From: Hygrocybe punicea
Lineage: Eukaryota > Basidiomycota > Agaricomycetes > Agaricales > Hygrophoraceae
Length of the DNA stretch: 64,000 nt
Assembly (NCBI GenBank): GCA_963556145.1
Contig: OY744469.1
Span: forward strand, 2,762,767 to 2,826,766
Direction: 5' to 3'
Positions 33,572 through 48,346 of this stretch are shown here, piece by piece. Made by a program: the position numbers and the translations under genes. Below the pieces are notes generated by a model. That model worked only from the letters and a program-made list of their open reading frames with translations, did no database searches and had not been told where the DNA came from. How positions within the stretch are numbered: the stretch's first letter is position 1; each line of letters opens with the position of its first letter.

Positions 33572-33686
33572 ATATGAAAGTCTAGATTGTTTGTCGGTGG
33601 GTAAAGAGGGAGAATACGGTGAGGGGGACTGACCTCCATTGGATTCTTGTCTCGTTTGTCCTTTTTGGTTGTCTGCAGTCATTGTG

Positions 33687-33887
33687 TCAGACTACTGTGA
33701 CTGCGGCACCCACATGTACATATGCGCCGAGACACGTAATCCGCTCCAACACCGTCGTACTGGCACATCCTGACCAGATGAGGAAGTCGATGAGGGTGTC
33801 ACGCTTGGCTGCAGGGACATCCTTGAGGAGAGCGGCTGTGATGGTCTCGTGGGAGGGGAAAGGCGCGCCAACAGGGATGGGGGACAT
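33687..33887 (-). CDS. Possible very small protein
   Basis: A 66-residue frame starts MSPIPVGAPFPSHETITA and ends with VHVGAAVTVV before TGA. It shows the codon preference of the neighbouring real genes and a regular pattern, LLKDVPAAKRDTLIDFLIW. No family was recognised. It may be one exon of a larger minus-strand gene, but no partner exon splices convincingly on either side. Confidence 0.3.
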   Translation of the reverse strand: MSPIPVGAPFPSHETITAALLKDVPAAKRDTLIDFLIWSGCASTTVLERITCLGAYVHVGAAVTVV

Positions 33888-33902
33888 GGAAGTCAGGAGC
33901 AA

Positions 33903-34907
33903 GGGGGAAACGAATGAACAAAAAATGCCAAGTACAAAGATGATGTCATCGACCGACTCACGTTTTGGTTCCGGTTTGCAAAAGATTTTGTCGCTACCAG
34001 AACAAGAGCTGGCTATATGCCTTTGTGAGATTTTTAATCGTCACCTTTTCACTCGGAACGATTTTACTGGTTGTATATAGATATAAAAGGATTTATATTG
34101 TGTAAAAGTATCTAACTGGATTATGCAAGACGGGCTTTTCACTGGGATTGAAGGCCCGCGACGAACACAAATATTCACCTCGTTTTTAGCAAAATTCGGC
34201 CTTGCGAAAATAAAATAAAAATTGTGAGGATGCTGGAGTAAAAATAAAATCATATCATGGGTGCGAGGTTACGGTTGGGATGGATCCTGTTCAAATATCA
34301 GATGAATGTCGAGACATAATCAGAGAGTTACTTGACTTGAGAAGATCAGTTGAGTTGAGTCTACTGACGCCGTACACGGCCAGATTTACCATAACTACCA
34401 GGGTCCTTCGGGTTTGGGAAACACTGGCAGCAGTTTGCTGGCATTGCGGGTCCGGGCCGCCATTTTTCCGTGTCCGTCGGCAGATTCCGGTGGCTCAAGG
34501 ACTTGTTGTTCTTGTTCAAGCCAACGAAGGCAGACCTTCCTCGCTGTCGCGAACTCCTGCGACTCTTGCGACTGACCTGCACAGTGCTTTTTTTGCGTTC
34601 CCCAGCCGTGTCGCGATAAACCATCCGACGCGGCTTGAGCCCGGTTACCCACCTGCCTATCAGGTCATCTGCTGGAGCGCCGCTGTCAAGGCAGTGTTGC
34701 CCGCATAATCACGGCTTTCGTTGACGGGATCTAACAGGTTGTTGACTGCGAGGTCACTTCGGTGCCATCGGTGGAGAGCGTTACAACCCCAAACCCACAT
34801 TCGGACGCTCTCAAATTGTGCCGAAATCGTCTTCCAATCCGGGCGTTTGAAACCAGTAATTTTCGTTCGATCTTTGATCTTATCCTTTTTTTCCCCGGCT
34901 TTCGGAC
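33903..34907. other. Intergenic, upstream of Ste20 kinase
   Basis: AT-rich around 34040-34250. A plus frame at 34280-34708 and its complement have no family resemblance and are not called. The right half should contain the kinase promoter and 5' leader. Confidence 0.4.
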
Positions 34908-37615
<2,708 letters not shown>

Positions 37616-38123
37616 TGACCTATCACTCCATCCATACGTCCATTGTCATTTCATTTCAACAGTCTCGTACGATATCGAATATATCTAAACCCTCACGAAT
37701 TCTTTCACATCTATCATTGTTCTTTTCTACATATGCAACGATAACAGGTTATATCCAAATCACATCGTTCGCTGGATTACTTCTTGTTCCTCATGATATT
37801 GGACTGCCATTTGTCAGATACCCTTCACGTCGGCTTGTCCCTCTGCAGCTCCAGGCCATGTCTATGGAATTCGTATTCCCCGAAGCCGTCATATCCCTTG
37901 CGTTCGCTCTCATCCAAGGGAGACTTAATCTGGACCAAAAACTGTAAAGGGCGGTTGTGTGTGCTCTTGTTTCATGCTCCTTTTTCTTTCATTCGTTGTT
38001 TGTGATTGTAATTCGTGCAGTGTTTCGATATAATACATGAGCAGTCTGTTTTGCGTGATGCAAGTAGTCTAAGAAAGGGTTCATGTAGGAATAAATGCTA
38101 GATTGTTGCAGCTGAGAATTGAT
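37616..38123. other. Convergent intergenic region between Ste20 and Tel1 genes
   Basis: No coding exon is recognised. Both 3' untranslated regions should lie here. Confidence 0.5.
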
Positions 38124-41100
38124 CTAGAAATAAGGACCCCACCCTGGTCCATGGTATAAGCTCAGGAACACTTTCTGTTGCAAAATGGACGCACCAGCAA
38201 AGATAGTAGCCAAATTCACAGGATCCGTGGCCTCAGCAATGAGCTCGTTGATTGTATACTCAACACTGAGCGCTGTATTGAGTTTACGCGCAACAGAAGT
38301 CAAAGCACGGTCAGCAGCCTCGTCAGCAGTCCCGCTCGTCATGTCAATCCCGATGCCGAAGCGAGCCGTGTCGCTGACTGTAGATTCGGGAGGGCTACCT
38401 TGTACTCGTTTGAGTTTGAGCTCACTCGCAGTCCTTGAGTATAAAAGTTATCAATTGCGTTCCTCTGCGAAAAGGAGACGAACCAAGAATGAAGTGGATC
38501 ATGTTTGAACACTTCCAAGACAGTCATGATGACCTCAGAGCCTTCACGTAGTACACGAAGCGTCTCTTCAGCGCATCGCTGAAACACACCCTGAGTTCCA
38601 GATATTCCCATCCCATCAACCATGTCTGCAGTCATTCGGAAAGGGACACGTTCGGGTATTGGAAGAAGTTTGCCCTAGCACAAGATTGAAGGGTTGAAGT
38701 AAAATTACGACCGAGTCACCAACCTGGTCGAAAGCTATGCCGAGATCAATATGGACAACCTGTCCTGTGATGTTATCCATCAGAATGTTAGATACATGTC
38801 GATCGCCCAGTCCTAAAATGTGGCCAACGATGGAGGTCGTGGCTACACTGCGTGTGTAGTTCAATCGCATGGCGAACCAAGATATCGGGTTCTTGTGCCT
38901 CTCGGTGAAATAGTGACGCATGACGGGTTTGAATTTCGTCCGAATGTCCAAGAATAGAGTAAGGAGAGGTTCGGCACGGGGTGCACATTCTTTTTGCTTT
39001 TTCTCGAGCTGGCCGTGCGCATCTCCAGGTTTCAGGTCGTTTGGTCGATATCTGCAATCAAACGTTAACTGGCATTCCTACATATAATGAGATACAGACT
39101 TTTGGTGTGCGTGATACAACCAACCCTGCAGAGGAGATGTGTTGCCTACAAACTCCAAGACCCCAGCTTGGGCGGCGAGAGGAATAACTTTATAATCTCG
39201 GACGCCAAGGTTTCGCCGTCTCGTCTCTCTATCACGACGTAGCACGATGTTGACGAGATCAAATACTTGCTCCATCACAGCATCTTGCCGGAGATCATCA
39301 CCACCCTCCCCCTTGAACTGAAGAGGGGTTAATGATAGATGAAAACGATGAATAGAGGGCTTACTAGTTGTTTGTGCTTTTCTCCATCGCTTCCGTAACA
39401 GATATTAATTTTCGGCAGATTAATCCCTCCAGCCGTTTCGAAAGTATTTTCGTAGCGTTCAACCCAAACACAGTTGTCGTACCGGAGTGTAGGATCTAGG
39501 GGGGTGTGCACAGTCACAACTGGTACCCGTACCTTCTGGACTTTTCGGATCAAAAGATCCTCGGGAACCTTATATGGACCCCTCTGCTTTTTGTTGTTGT
39601 AGCGAGTGTCGTCCTTGATGGGATATTGAGCCCATTGAAGGGATGCGTCACAAATGTGTTCCACATCGCGTACTCGCTCGGCTTTTAATGGATCGCTACG
39701 TAGCCGATCAAAGATATCACAAGCGGCAGATCCACGTTCCAACTGGGAAGCTGAAGGGTCGTTTCGAGTTGATTGCCGCCTCCCTGATGACGCAGGCCGC
39801 TCAGGACGCAGGCAGTACACCTGATACAAACTATGGAAAGGGTGCTCCTCACACATGCGGATCATCAAACTTTGAAGATTTTCTTGATTTTTGATATGAA
39901 GAATCTGCGGCTTCGACAGCCGCGCGGAAAGCTGGTGTGCCAGGAAAACAAACTTTCGAGACGGTACGCGGTCCAAAGCGACTCGGACCTTATCCTGCAA
40001 ACCCATATCTTCGAAGTTTGCAAACCACAGCGAACATAAGCGAATTGCTCCGTCATCGTCAAAGGCGTCAGAGATTTGCAGACAACGTGAATACATATCG
40101 ATGGCTTGTTCAAGAAATGCATCGCGAGCACCATTATGACGTTGATATAATTCTTGATCCTCATGTAGCAGTGTTTGTGCTTTTCTTTGATCTTGAGTGA
40201 GGTCCTTATGTTCCTTCGAGCCGGATTGGGTCCTGAGGATTTGGTCCTGGCGCCGTTTTATCTCTTGGACTTTGCGGTCCACGTATACCTTCCACCTGAT
40301 AGCGTCGGGTGATTTGAGAATCGCATGGTACTGGTGCTGGGCAAAGATGGCGTATTGATGATATACGGCGGCGCAGGCCGGGTCCCATGCTTGAGTTGTG
40401 TCAAGGCGAGCGACTAAAGCTGTTGCTGGGTCGAAGTAGTAGGTTAAGATATCCGTTGGCTTTTCTAGACAAGCTTCCGATGTCCAAGCACCCTATATGA
40501 ATGCAGACTAAGCAGAATTTTCACGAGGAGAAAAAGAATTACCAAACGGGCTAGCAGTAGTGCTTTCTTCGTCGGGCTGATCTGATCATCAGAGACCACT
40601 TGTGAGTCGGGGTGGACCACGAGTTCTTTCAGATATTGCACTGCTAGCTTTTGTTCCTTTTGAAGCCAGAGTACACTAGCAAACTCCTGTGACACATCAA
40701 AGGTAGGAAACTTTTCCAGCTTTTGGGATCGCACGACTGAGTTGAGTGCAATTTGGATTTGGTCCGCAGCTCGTGCAGCCTCGGATAGGCGGACTAAACT
40801 TTTCTTTTCGATGTCCGTCAATGCTTGCAGGAATGGTGTGAGGAGCGTTCCTATTTGCTCACGCTCCTCCTTCTGCCTGACAGAGCGAATGAGGGAAATC
40901 CGAGTAGCCATTATATTTTCCAAGTCGGTAAAACTGTAACAGTGTCAGATGTGATTCAATGCAGGTTCGACGCACTCACTCGAAGTGGGGATCTATATGG
41001 ATGAAATCAGTCCACTCTTTGGGGTCGATTTGCTTGGATCGTAATCGAGCTTGAACAGATGTGTCCCTCCATTGGGTTACTTGACTAAGGCACATCAGGT

Positions 41101-44100
41101 TTCGCGTTACCTCGCGTATTTCAGCGAGGTTTTCTGCGCCTAATGCCCGGAGACGCCCCATTTCCTCAGTCAGTGCACGACGAACGATACTATCAATCGC
41201 ATGGGGATCGCGTTCTCGATGAATGGCCCGAAGTGCAAGGTAAAGACCTGAGCCAGGATTATGTTGCTCTATCTGATCAGGCAAGTCCCATGTCTCGGTT
41301 CGCCAACCCGATCGGTATCCCATCCCAGATAAGTTAAATATAGGCCCAGTTTCAATAGAAGGGCTTTGTAAGGTGTCCATGGCAAGATGGTTGAATCCAA
41401 ACGAGTGAAATGATTGTATAAGTCCTTCCGCCTCTGTAGACTTGGCATTGCCCGCCTCGAAAGCGGCACCATGAAAGCGGAAAGCTTTTTCCCATTGTTT
41501 TTCGTGGTGAAAGCGCTTGATCAAAAATTGACTGAGGTCCTTAGTCTTGATACCGTAAAAGCCATCAGGCTCGTCGATATGACTGTAGATATCAAACAAG
41601 ATCTGCTCGGCAGCAGCGTCATCTGTAACAGAGGAATCCCGGTAATCTGCGGCTAGCTCGAGGAATAGAAGGGCGGTAGAATAAGCCCCGCAGGTAATGG
41701 CGTTTCGAGCGAGCAAAGTGAAGTCAATATCAAGCCATTTGTCATACGACAGTGCGTCGCCATTATTGGGACCACGGAAATGTCGGAGATGTAGAACGAT
41801 GTCGACAATTGATCGAATGCAGGGGGTGCTGACTGTATCTGATGTGAGTAAAGAGGTGAAATAATTGGATAACAGTCTCCGATAAGATACGTTATTCGTT
41901 TTATCTTTCGTACTCTCGGATTGCAAAGCCGTGTGAACCAAGACTGGCAGCATTTGTTCGGCGAAAGTAATGTCAGAATGCAAGATGGATGTAAGCTGGG
42001 CATAAAAAGCATTTGTCCCCGCAAGGATATCACTGAGCAACGTGGTAACCATTGCAATCCATTCAGAAAAGCATTTAGACGTGTCATGAAAAGATTCCGA
42101 GGTTGACAGCTCAGTCATATCACGAGGTCGCTTTGTCCCAGGAGTCCGAGGATAGGCCTGGAGATATTCCAGTGCTTCTCGATATTCCGATGGCCACGTT
42201 TGCCGTTGCGGTATATCGGAGACCAAGACAGACATCAAGAAACGTAGAGTACGGTAAGCAACATGGACATGTGTTGCAACACCCCCGTCAAGCATCGCCA
42301 GTAAAGATAAGACAATGGCATGCTGGGGCGAAGAACCATCCTCCGTGGAGCTTGGAGTCTTCTTTCGGAATTCCCGACGATGTCTCACCCGAACAGATTG
42401 AGAGATAGACTGTTCACTCCAAAAGCTGCGTATTCGCCCTTTGTTCAAAACCAAAAGAGAGGCAAACGCATTGATATCGTCATCCTGCAGCTGGTCGGCA
42501 GGAGGTATACACTCCTTTAAGCGCCAGAAGTCTGTTTTAGAGAATTCTTCTTCGTCATATTGTTGCTCAACGGCGAGATCCCGGAGACGCCTAACCAAAC
42601 GAAACTTATTGGATGAGATGCGGTGGTCACCTAGAACTGCGGAAAGACTTTCGGACGTGATGTCTTCATAAATTTGGGTCAATTCAGGGGAAGGTTGGTG
42701 AGGCCAAGCGGGAAGAGCTTTGACAACCTGACCTCTAAGGGTGGTGTTCTTGCAGAGTGCCAGGGCCTGGCAATCAATCCATCGAACAAGGTCGCTGCCC
42801 ATCTCAGCTACCGTCACATCTTCTGTGTCGAGTGCGTAATCGTGAGCTAAGCAACATATTCGAATGAGGACGTCAGGAAAGCAGGGGTCCTTCTGTCCGA
42901 TCTTGCGATAGCAGCTAAATGCCCACTCTAGCATGGATTGGGCTGCTCGAGCTAGATCTGACTGTGTCAATAAAGAAGTCGCCCCATGTATAAGTGTGTG
43001 TAAGAGTGTGAACTCCTCATAATCGCCATGATGAACTGCAACCCATAACGTAATTGCGTTGAGCAAACGTATCTGCTCGTTGACGAAAGGCGAACGATGC
43101 ACGTCGGCAAATAATTCATGTAAAACGTGATAGGAGGTCGCTCGTTTCTCCGTATCGGGCATTTTTGTACTGAGCCAGGCCAAGGCCCGCAAGACAGTCC
43201 TCGTGCAGAAGGTTGGGAGATTAGGGGAATGAGTTTCGAAGTCATTTAGCCTGCGATACCGAGTCAGGCACTGGAAAACTTGAGTAGCCATCCCAGAGGT
43301 GCTAGCTAGAGCTTGACAAATAGCACCTTCATTGGAAAAGTCCTGATCAGAGAGAGTACGCAGAATAGCTATAACAATGCCATCAACGTTTTGGCGCAGG
43401 AGGTCATCGAGATCGCCAGATCCTTCCGCAGCAATTGTCTTTTCCTTCAATAATTCGGCAAGTTGTTCCGTAGGCGGTGCTGTGTTGTTTGCGGGTTCAT
43501 CGATCCAGGAAACGATCTGAAACCCAACAATTTCACCGAAACAATCACGAATACCCTCGGCTGTGGACTTTTGGATCACCTTGCAGTGATTCGCGAAAAT
43601 CTTTTGGCCGTGAAGTATAGCGTCAGAATCTGATCCGCCTGCGAGCACATTTGTCGGCGTAAACGCACGAAATGCAGCCTCGGCACAATCCTTACGATCT
43701 CGATATCCTAACAAATGGGGTGGAAATCGTAAGAAGTCCAGCTTAGCTTGCCGAATAGAATATGCAATCTGAGACGCATATGCCTCAAAGAGCATGGAAA
43801 AAGTCGTCAAACCAAGCCTTTCAGAAACACCCATCAAGATAGCCTCGATGTGACGTGGATACCTCGGGCTATGTAAGCAGATTTCCAGCAGGTGCCAATA
43901 TGGACCACGTCTCACGGCAGAACTCGCAACCATAATGTTTCCCAAGGAGAGCATACGAGTCAGCATGCGTTCGTAGCTACCACATGAATATCAGCGTGCA
44001 GCAATGGAAATAAATAAGGAGCGTACTCATTGAGATCTAACGTGAGCCATCGCTTGATATCGTCATATAGGACTAAAGCGTCCTGCCCAATTGCACGAAC

Positions 44101-47100
44101 GATCGCAAACAGACGCGCATTGATTACGGCCACACGGAAGCGAACCCGAATATCTCGATCTGCACCCAACATTGGAAGAAGGGCCGAAGGGAAAGTCTCA
44201 GCATCGTCCTCGCCTCGCGTCCAAACTGCCTGGTATGGATCGTTAGCGAGATACATATCCAGGAAACGAGCGACATGATCGCGTAGCTTCCAAGACCGAA
44301 TCTTGTTTTCTCTCAAGATGTCAGCAAGCCAGTGACATAGAGCTCTGATGTGGTCGCCAACTTCACTATTTGTCACCGAATCTTGGAGCCAGAGGTGCAA
44401 CGTCGAATAGAGGAAATGCGTTACCAAAGTCTGCAGATTCTCGCTCCTGGAGTAGTTGTACTGGTTAAGGAGTTCCCCGATTTTTGTCAGGAATTGTTCG
44501 AGATTATTGCAACTTAAGTTCAAGAGTCGCTGGCCGACTTTGTCAAAGAAATGTGAAGCAACAAGATGGAATTTGTTGTCGCTGTAAAGCACGAGTTCCG
44601 TAAGCTCTTTGTCGCGAGTCGGCTCTCCGGAAGATGACTGCAGGATAGGAACAACGGCCAGGAACGAGACGCATACTTCCACAATACAACGGCAAGCAGT
44701 GCCATCTTCCGCTTGTTGGCGAGTCTCAAGAGACTGCTGCGTAGTCCGAATAGGCCCAAATCCATCCTTGTCGTCCACTTCGATCGTAGCTTGTATCGCT
44801 CGTGAATCACCGAGTTTCTGACCCAGGATAATACGTAGGACGCCTTTGAGAGTGACCATTACTTTAGTACAAGTGTCTTGGACCTGTAGTTATAACGATT
44901 GATCCAAACGAGGTCGCTGAACTGGACATCACTCACATCTGCGTTCTGCAACACAATCCGTTGAAAATTGCGGCGTGCTGCCTGCAGGCACATGCGTTGA
45001 CTCCTCTCATTCGAAATCAACTGCCTCAGAGTTTGGGTCTTGATGCCAGCGCCAGAATCAGGTGGAAGGATAGCCTCCCAAGCAACCTCACCGTCCCCTC
45101 CGATTTCCTGAGAAATAAGAGGCTCCAATCCAAGCAGAATCAAAGCTTTCTCCTCCGGGGTCCACTTCGGGTCTATCAAGAGCCCGGTGACAAGAGCCAC
45201 AAGCCTGCAAGCACCCTGAATAACGCGTCTCGTGGATCGTATCCCATTTATGATCAACAGCGTTTCGAATGAAAGGGCGATAACGGCCAGATCGAGCGCC
45301 CTGCGAACCTTTTCAGCTGTAGGGTGCCCATTGGTTTCGTTAATTGACTCAAATTCCGATGCGAGGTATTCAAGTGACTTCAAAAGGTAGGTCGATATCC
45401 TCCTTTCACGACCGCGAGGTTGGACAAGGTCTCCGCTAACCATGAGACCGGCTGAAGAGGACAAAGGGGGCCTTGTGGACACAATCCCCGTCACTATCCC
45501 TCCCTTGCCATTCTCCGACGGCTGGCGAAAAGGAGGTAGGCTCCCATTGAGTAAAAAGTCCCGGATAACCCTTGTTTTGCCTTGGTCCACCATCATTTCC
45601 ACAATGGGGCAGTCGGGTAACGGGACTCGAGAAATCAAGCAACTCTGTTTGGAAAACCCGCATATGCTCTCGAGCAAATCCAGCAAATCACCAATCATGT
45701 AGAGCGGCATTCGGGATCGTCCTCCGCCCCCGCCTGCACTCCCCCGGATCGTCTGACCATCTCCAATACCCCAACTATCCACCAGCCAACTCAAGACCTT
45801 TTCCTCCAGCTGCATACGATACAACCTCACATCCTGGCTAGCAAATCTCAGACACTGGGCCAAAAATACACATACAGAATCGTACGGGAATGCGGGACCC
45901 TGGACATCTAGGTCTTTCGCAAGGGTTTCGATTTCGAGCAAAACTCGCTGCGAGGTGAGAAGCTGTTTCTCATGGAAGAGGAGGATATAGGCGGCGTGGC
46001 ATGCTGCACGACAAACCCCAGGAACATTTGCTCGCCGTATTGCGTGTGTCCAAATGGGGTCCCAGACGACCGCATCACGGGGCCGGTCTGGTTTGGACCC
46101 TTGAGAAGGAGAAGAGGAACTTTTTGATGAGCAATCGGCATAAGCAATGGCAGAGAAGCATAGGAAGATCCATGATTGGATAACGGCGTCGTCGAAGGAT
46201 ACAAATTGCAGAAGAGCGCCAATGACGTCTTGCTGAAGGCTGTGATGCAGCACATGCCAATGTCTGTCGATGAAAAACAACAGGACCTGTAGATGGTAAG
46301 CCCGAACGGTGGATAAAGAATGCGTTTGTACTGAGTGAAGCAACGATCTAATGGGATTTTCGAGCCTCGCACGTTTCCCATCGCCTTTGCTGGTGTATAA
46401 GTGAACAGATTCCGACAGTTGAAAGAGCTATAAAAGCCATACCCGTCAAATTCAGCCTCAGATCAATCAAATAAAGATCACCTTTTCGGCACAGTCCGCT
46501 TGGAGTTCGAGAACAGCCCATGCCAATGCCTGCCCCACATCGAAATGCCATCCAGCCCGAAAGGTCCGAGCTACGAATGCAGCAGGTTCACTTGGATCGC
46601 CGCCATCATTCACATGAGATACAGCCTCAAGCCTCAAGGATTCAAAAGCCAGCCCGTCAACGCCCCACCGGCTCTCTGCCTCGCCGTCAAGGAGATGCCA
46701 TAATTTCCCAACTTCCTCTGCCCAACTGAAATTATTACAGGTGTCCTCTTGATCTGTCGTGAGATAAGGAAACAGTACGCGTAAAATAGCCACGAGGCCT
46801 TCTTTCATGGCTTTGTTCTTGGTCCCCCATAAGCCTACAAGACCATCCCAAGCCCCACGAGCGAAGATCTCCACGTCAGCCTTCTTGTTTAATGCCAAGT
46901 GTGAGAGGGTAGCAGAAAGACTGAGAATGTAATCATGGTGAAGAGAGGTGTCGGCTGGATAAAGATCCAGGAAACGCTGTAAGCGGCGAAGAACGGCAGA
47001 AGCCAGGTTGGGCGAATTAGGGGAGATGAGGGGAGCAGATGGAGATTGCAGTAGAATGGCAAGGAGGGATGTAAACTCGATCTGCTCAAGAGAGACAGAT

Positions 47101-47846
47101 TGCGATGCTTTTGGTTTCGATTTGAGTTTGGAAGTAGATGGATGTGGGGTAGAGCGAAGCTCCCCGCGTCGCCGCTTTCTTGCTTTGGTAGGCGTCAATT
47201 CGCCTATATCCTCGTCAAGGTCATCCTCGAGGTAGTATTCGGAATCGTCCAATTCTGTTCCTGGCGCTGTACTGTCCTCTCCTTCGTCTTGATCTTCGTC
47301 CAGAGCCTTCCTAATGGGATCTCCCAAAATGACATTGAATGCCATCTCCACCATTCGCATCCACATGTCCTCGTTTAAATGGTCCACATGTGGCGTCCAG
47401 CTCACCAAGCACCGTAAAGCCTTGATATAGTCTAAGGAGACCGGAGTAAGCAATGCTCCGTTGTAAACCATGGTCTGCATCAAATGGGTGAACAAGGACT
47501 TGACCACGGCTTTATTCATCCTTTGTACGCTTCTCTCGGTCAACCATCGAACTGTTGCAGCCGCATCACCCAGTCTGCGAAGAGCTGCTGCTCCTGGACC
47601 GGATGCTACGAATGTGGACGACGGGCCTTTCTTGGTGCATGCAGTTTTCTCGATGCCGACAGTTGTGTAAAGAGCTTGAAACACAGACAGCCAAGCTTGT
47701 CCCTTCCCAGATTCATCAAGAGTGAGAACAACGGAGTCGCGCGCAAATACGGTACGCAGAGATGCGAGGCCTTGTTGGCGTTCCTTGACCTTGTCGCTTT
47801 TCAGGTCATGCAGAACAGTGTTCAGGTTGGACGAGGATTTGCTCAT
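38124..47846 (-). CDS. TEL1: Tel1/ATM PI3K-like checkpoint kinase
   Basis: A gene of nearly 10 kb on the minus strand with large exons (the largest spans about 43.97-40.98 kb), encoding roughly 2,800-2,900 residues. The start MSKSSSNLNTVLHDL leads directly into the TAN motif region KSDKVKERQQGLASL typical of Tel1/ATM. A long helical HEAT-type solenoid and FAT region follow, including KLWHLLDGEAESRWG and CRKIGQKDPCFPDV. The kinase domain shows ILGLGDRHVSNILMD and VHIDLGIAFDQ, the metal-binding Asp, then VPFRMTADMVDGMGISG. The FATC end is recovered by removing an intron at about 38136-38190, giving DPVNLATIFAGWGPYF. Tel1 senses double-strand breaks through Mre11-Rad50-Nbs1 and maintains telomeres. 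All signature motifs are present and no disruption is seen. It is head-to-head with a PIF1 helicase gene. Confidence 0.92.
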
Positions 47847-48346
47847 GAGTCGGACGCCACAAGAGCCAGGCGTTATTTACGTTTGTGTATCGATCACGTT
47901 TGCTTTTGACCATGTCCTTCGCGTTGCGCAGTTTTTGTGTGATCATTGTCCGTTCTCTTTCTACAAGGCGCCTTTCTGCCCGAGCAGTGCATCTATGCAT
48001 CGACGCTGTATCGGTTCTGGTGATGCGCCGATATCCACGAACTCTGACCATCTAATCAATGGTCGGATGGGTGAATGAGAAGTGCGGGCTTGTATTTCAA
48101 TGGAGTCTGTCATGGTATTTAGTTACCCCATATTTTTGTCCGTCGTTTTGTATATTCGAGCGATGCCATTGAATGATTCCGATTGAGTTGCCCGGGACGC
48201 TATACGAGGTGACGGTAGCAAACCAACGGCGCTACGAACTCACCTCGTGATCTGCTTACGTACGCGACACGCAGACGCGTTTTCAGTCACTGGTGCTGGC
48301 AGGCAGCTCTCATACGACTTGACTTTTCGTTCAGGGCTCTGCCACC
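47847..48346. promoter_or_regulatory. Divergent intergenic region between TEL1 and PIF1
   Basis: A 500-bp space separates the two start codons, so promoter elements of both must lie here or overlap the leaders. I saw no obvious TATA box or duplicated motif. Confidence 0.5.

Noticed and set aside
34280..34708. 142-codon plus-strand frame upstream of the Ste20 gene
   Set aside because: Its complement is equally open and neither reading shows a conserved motif or splice partner.
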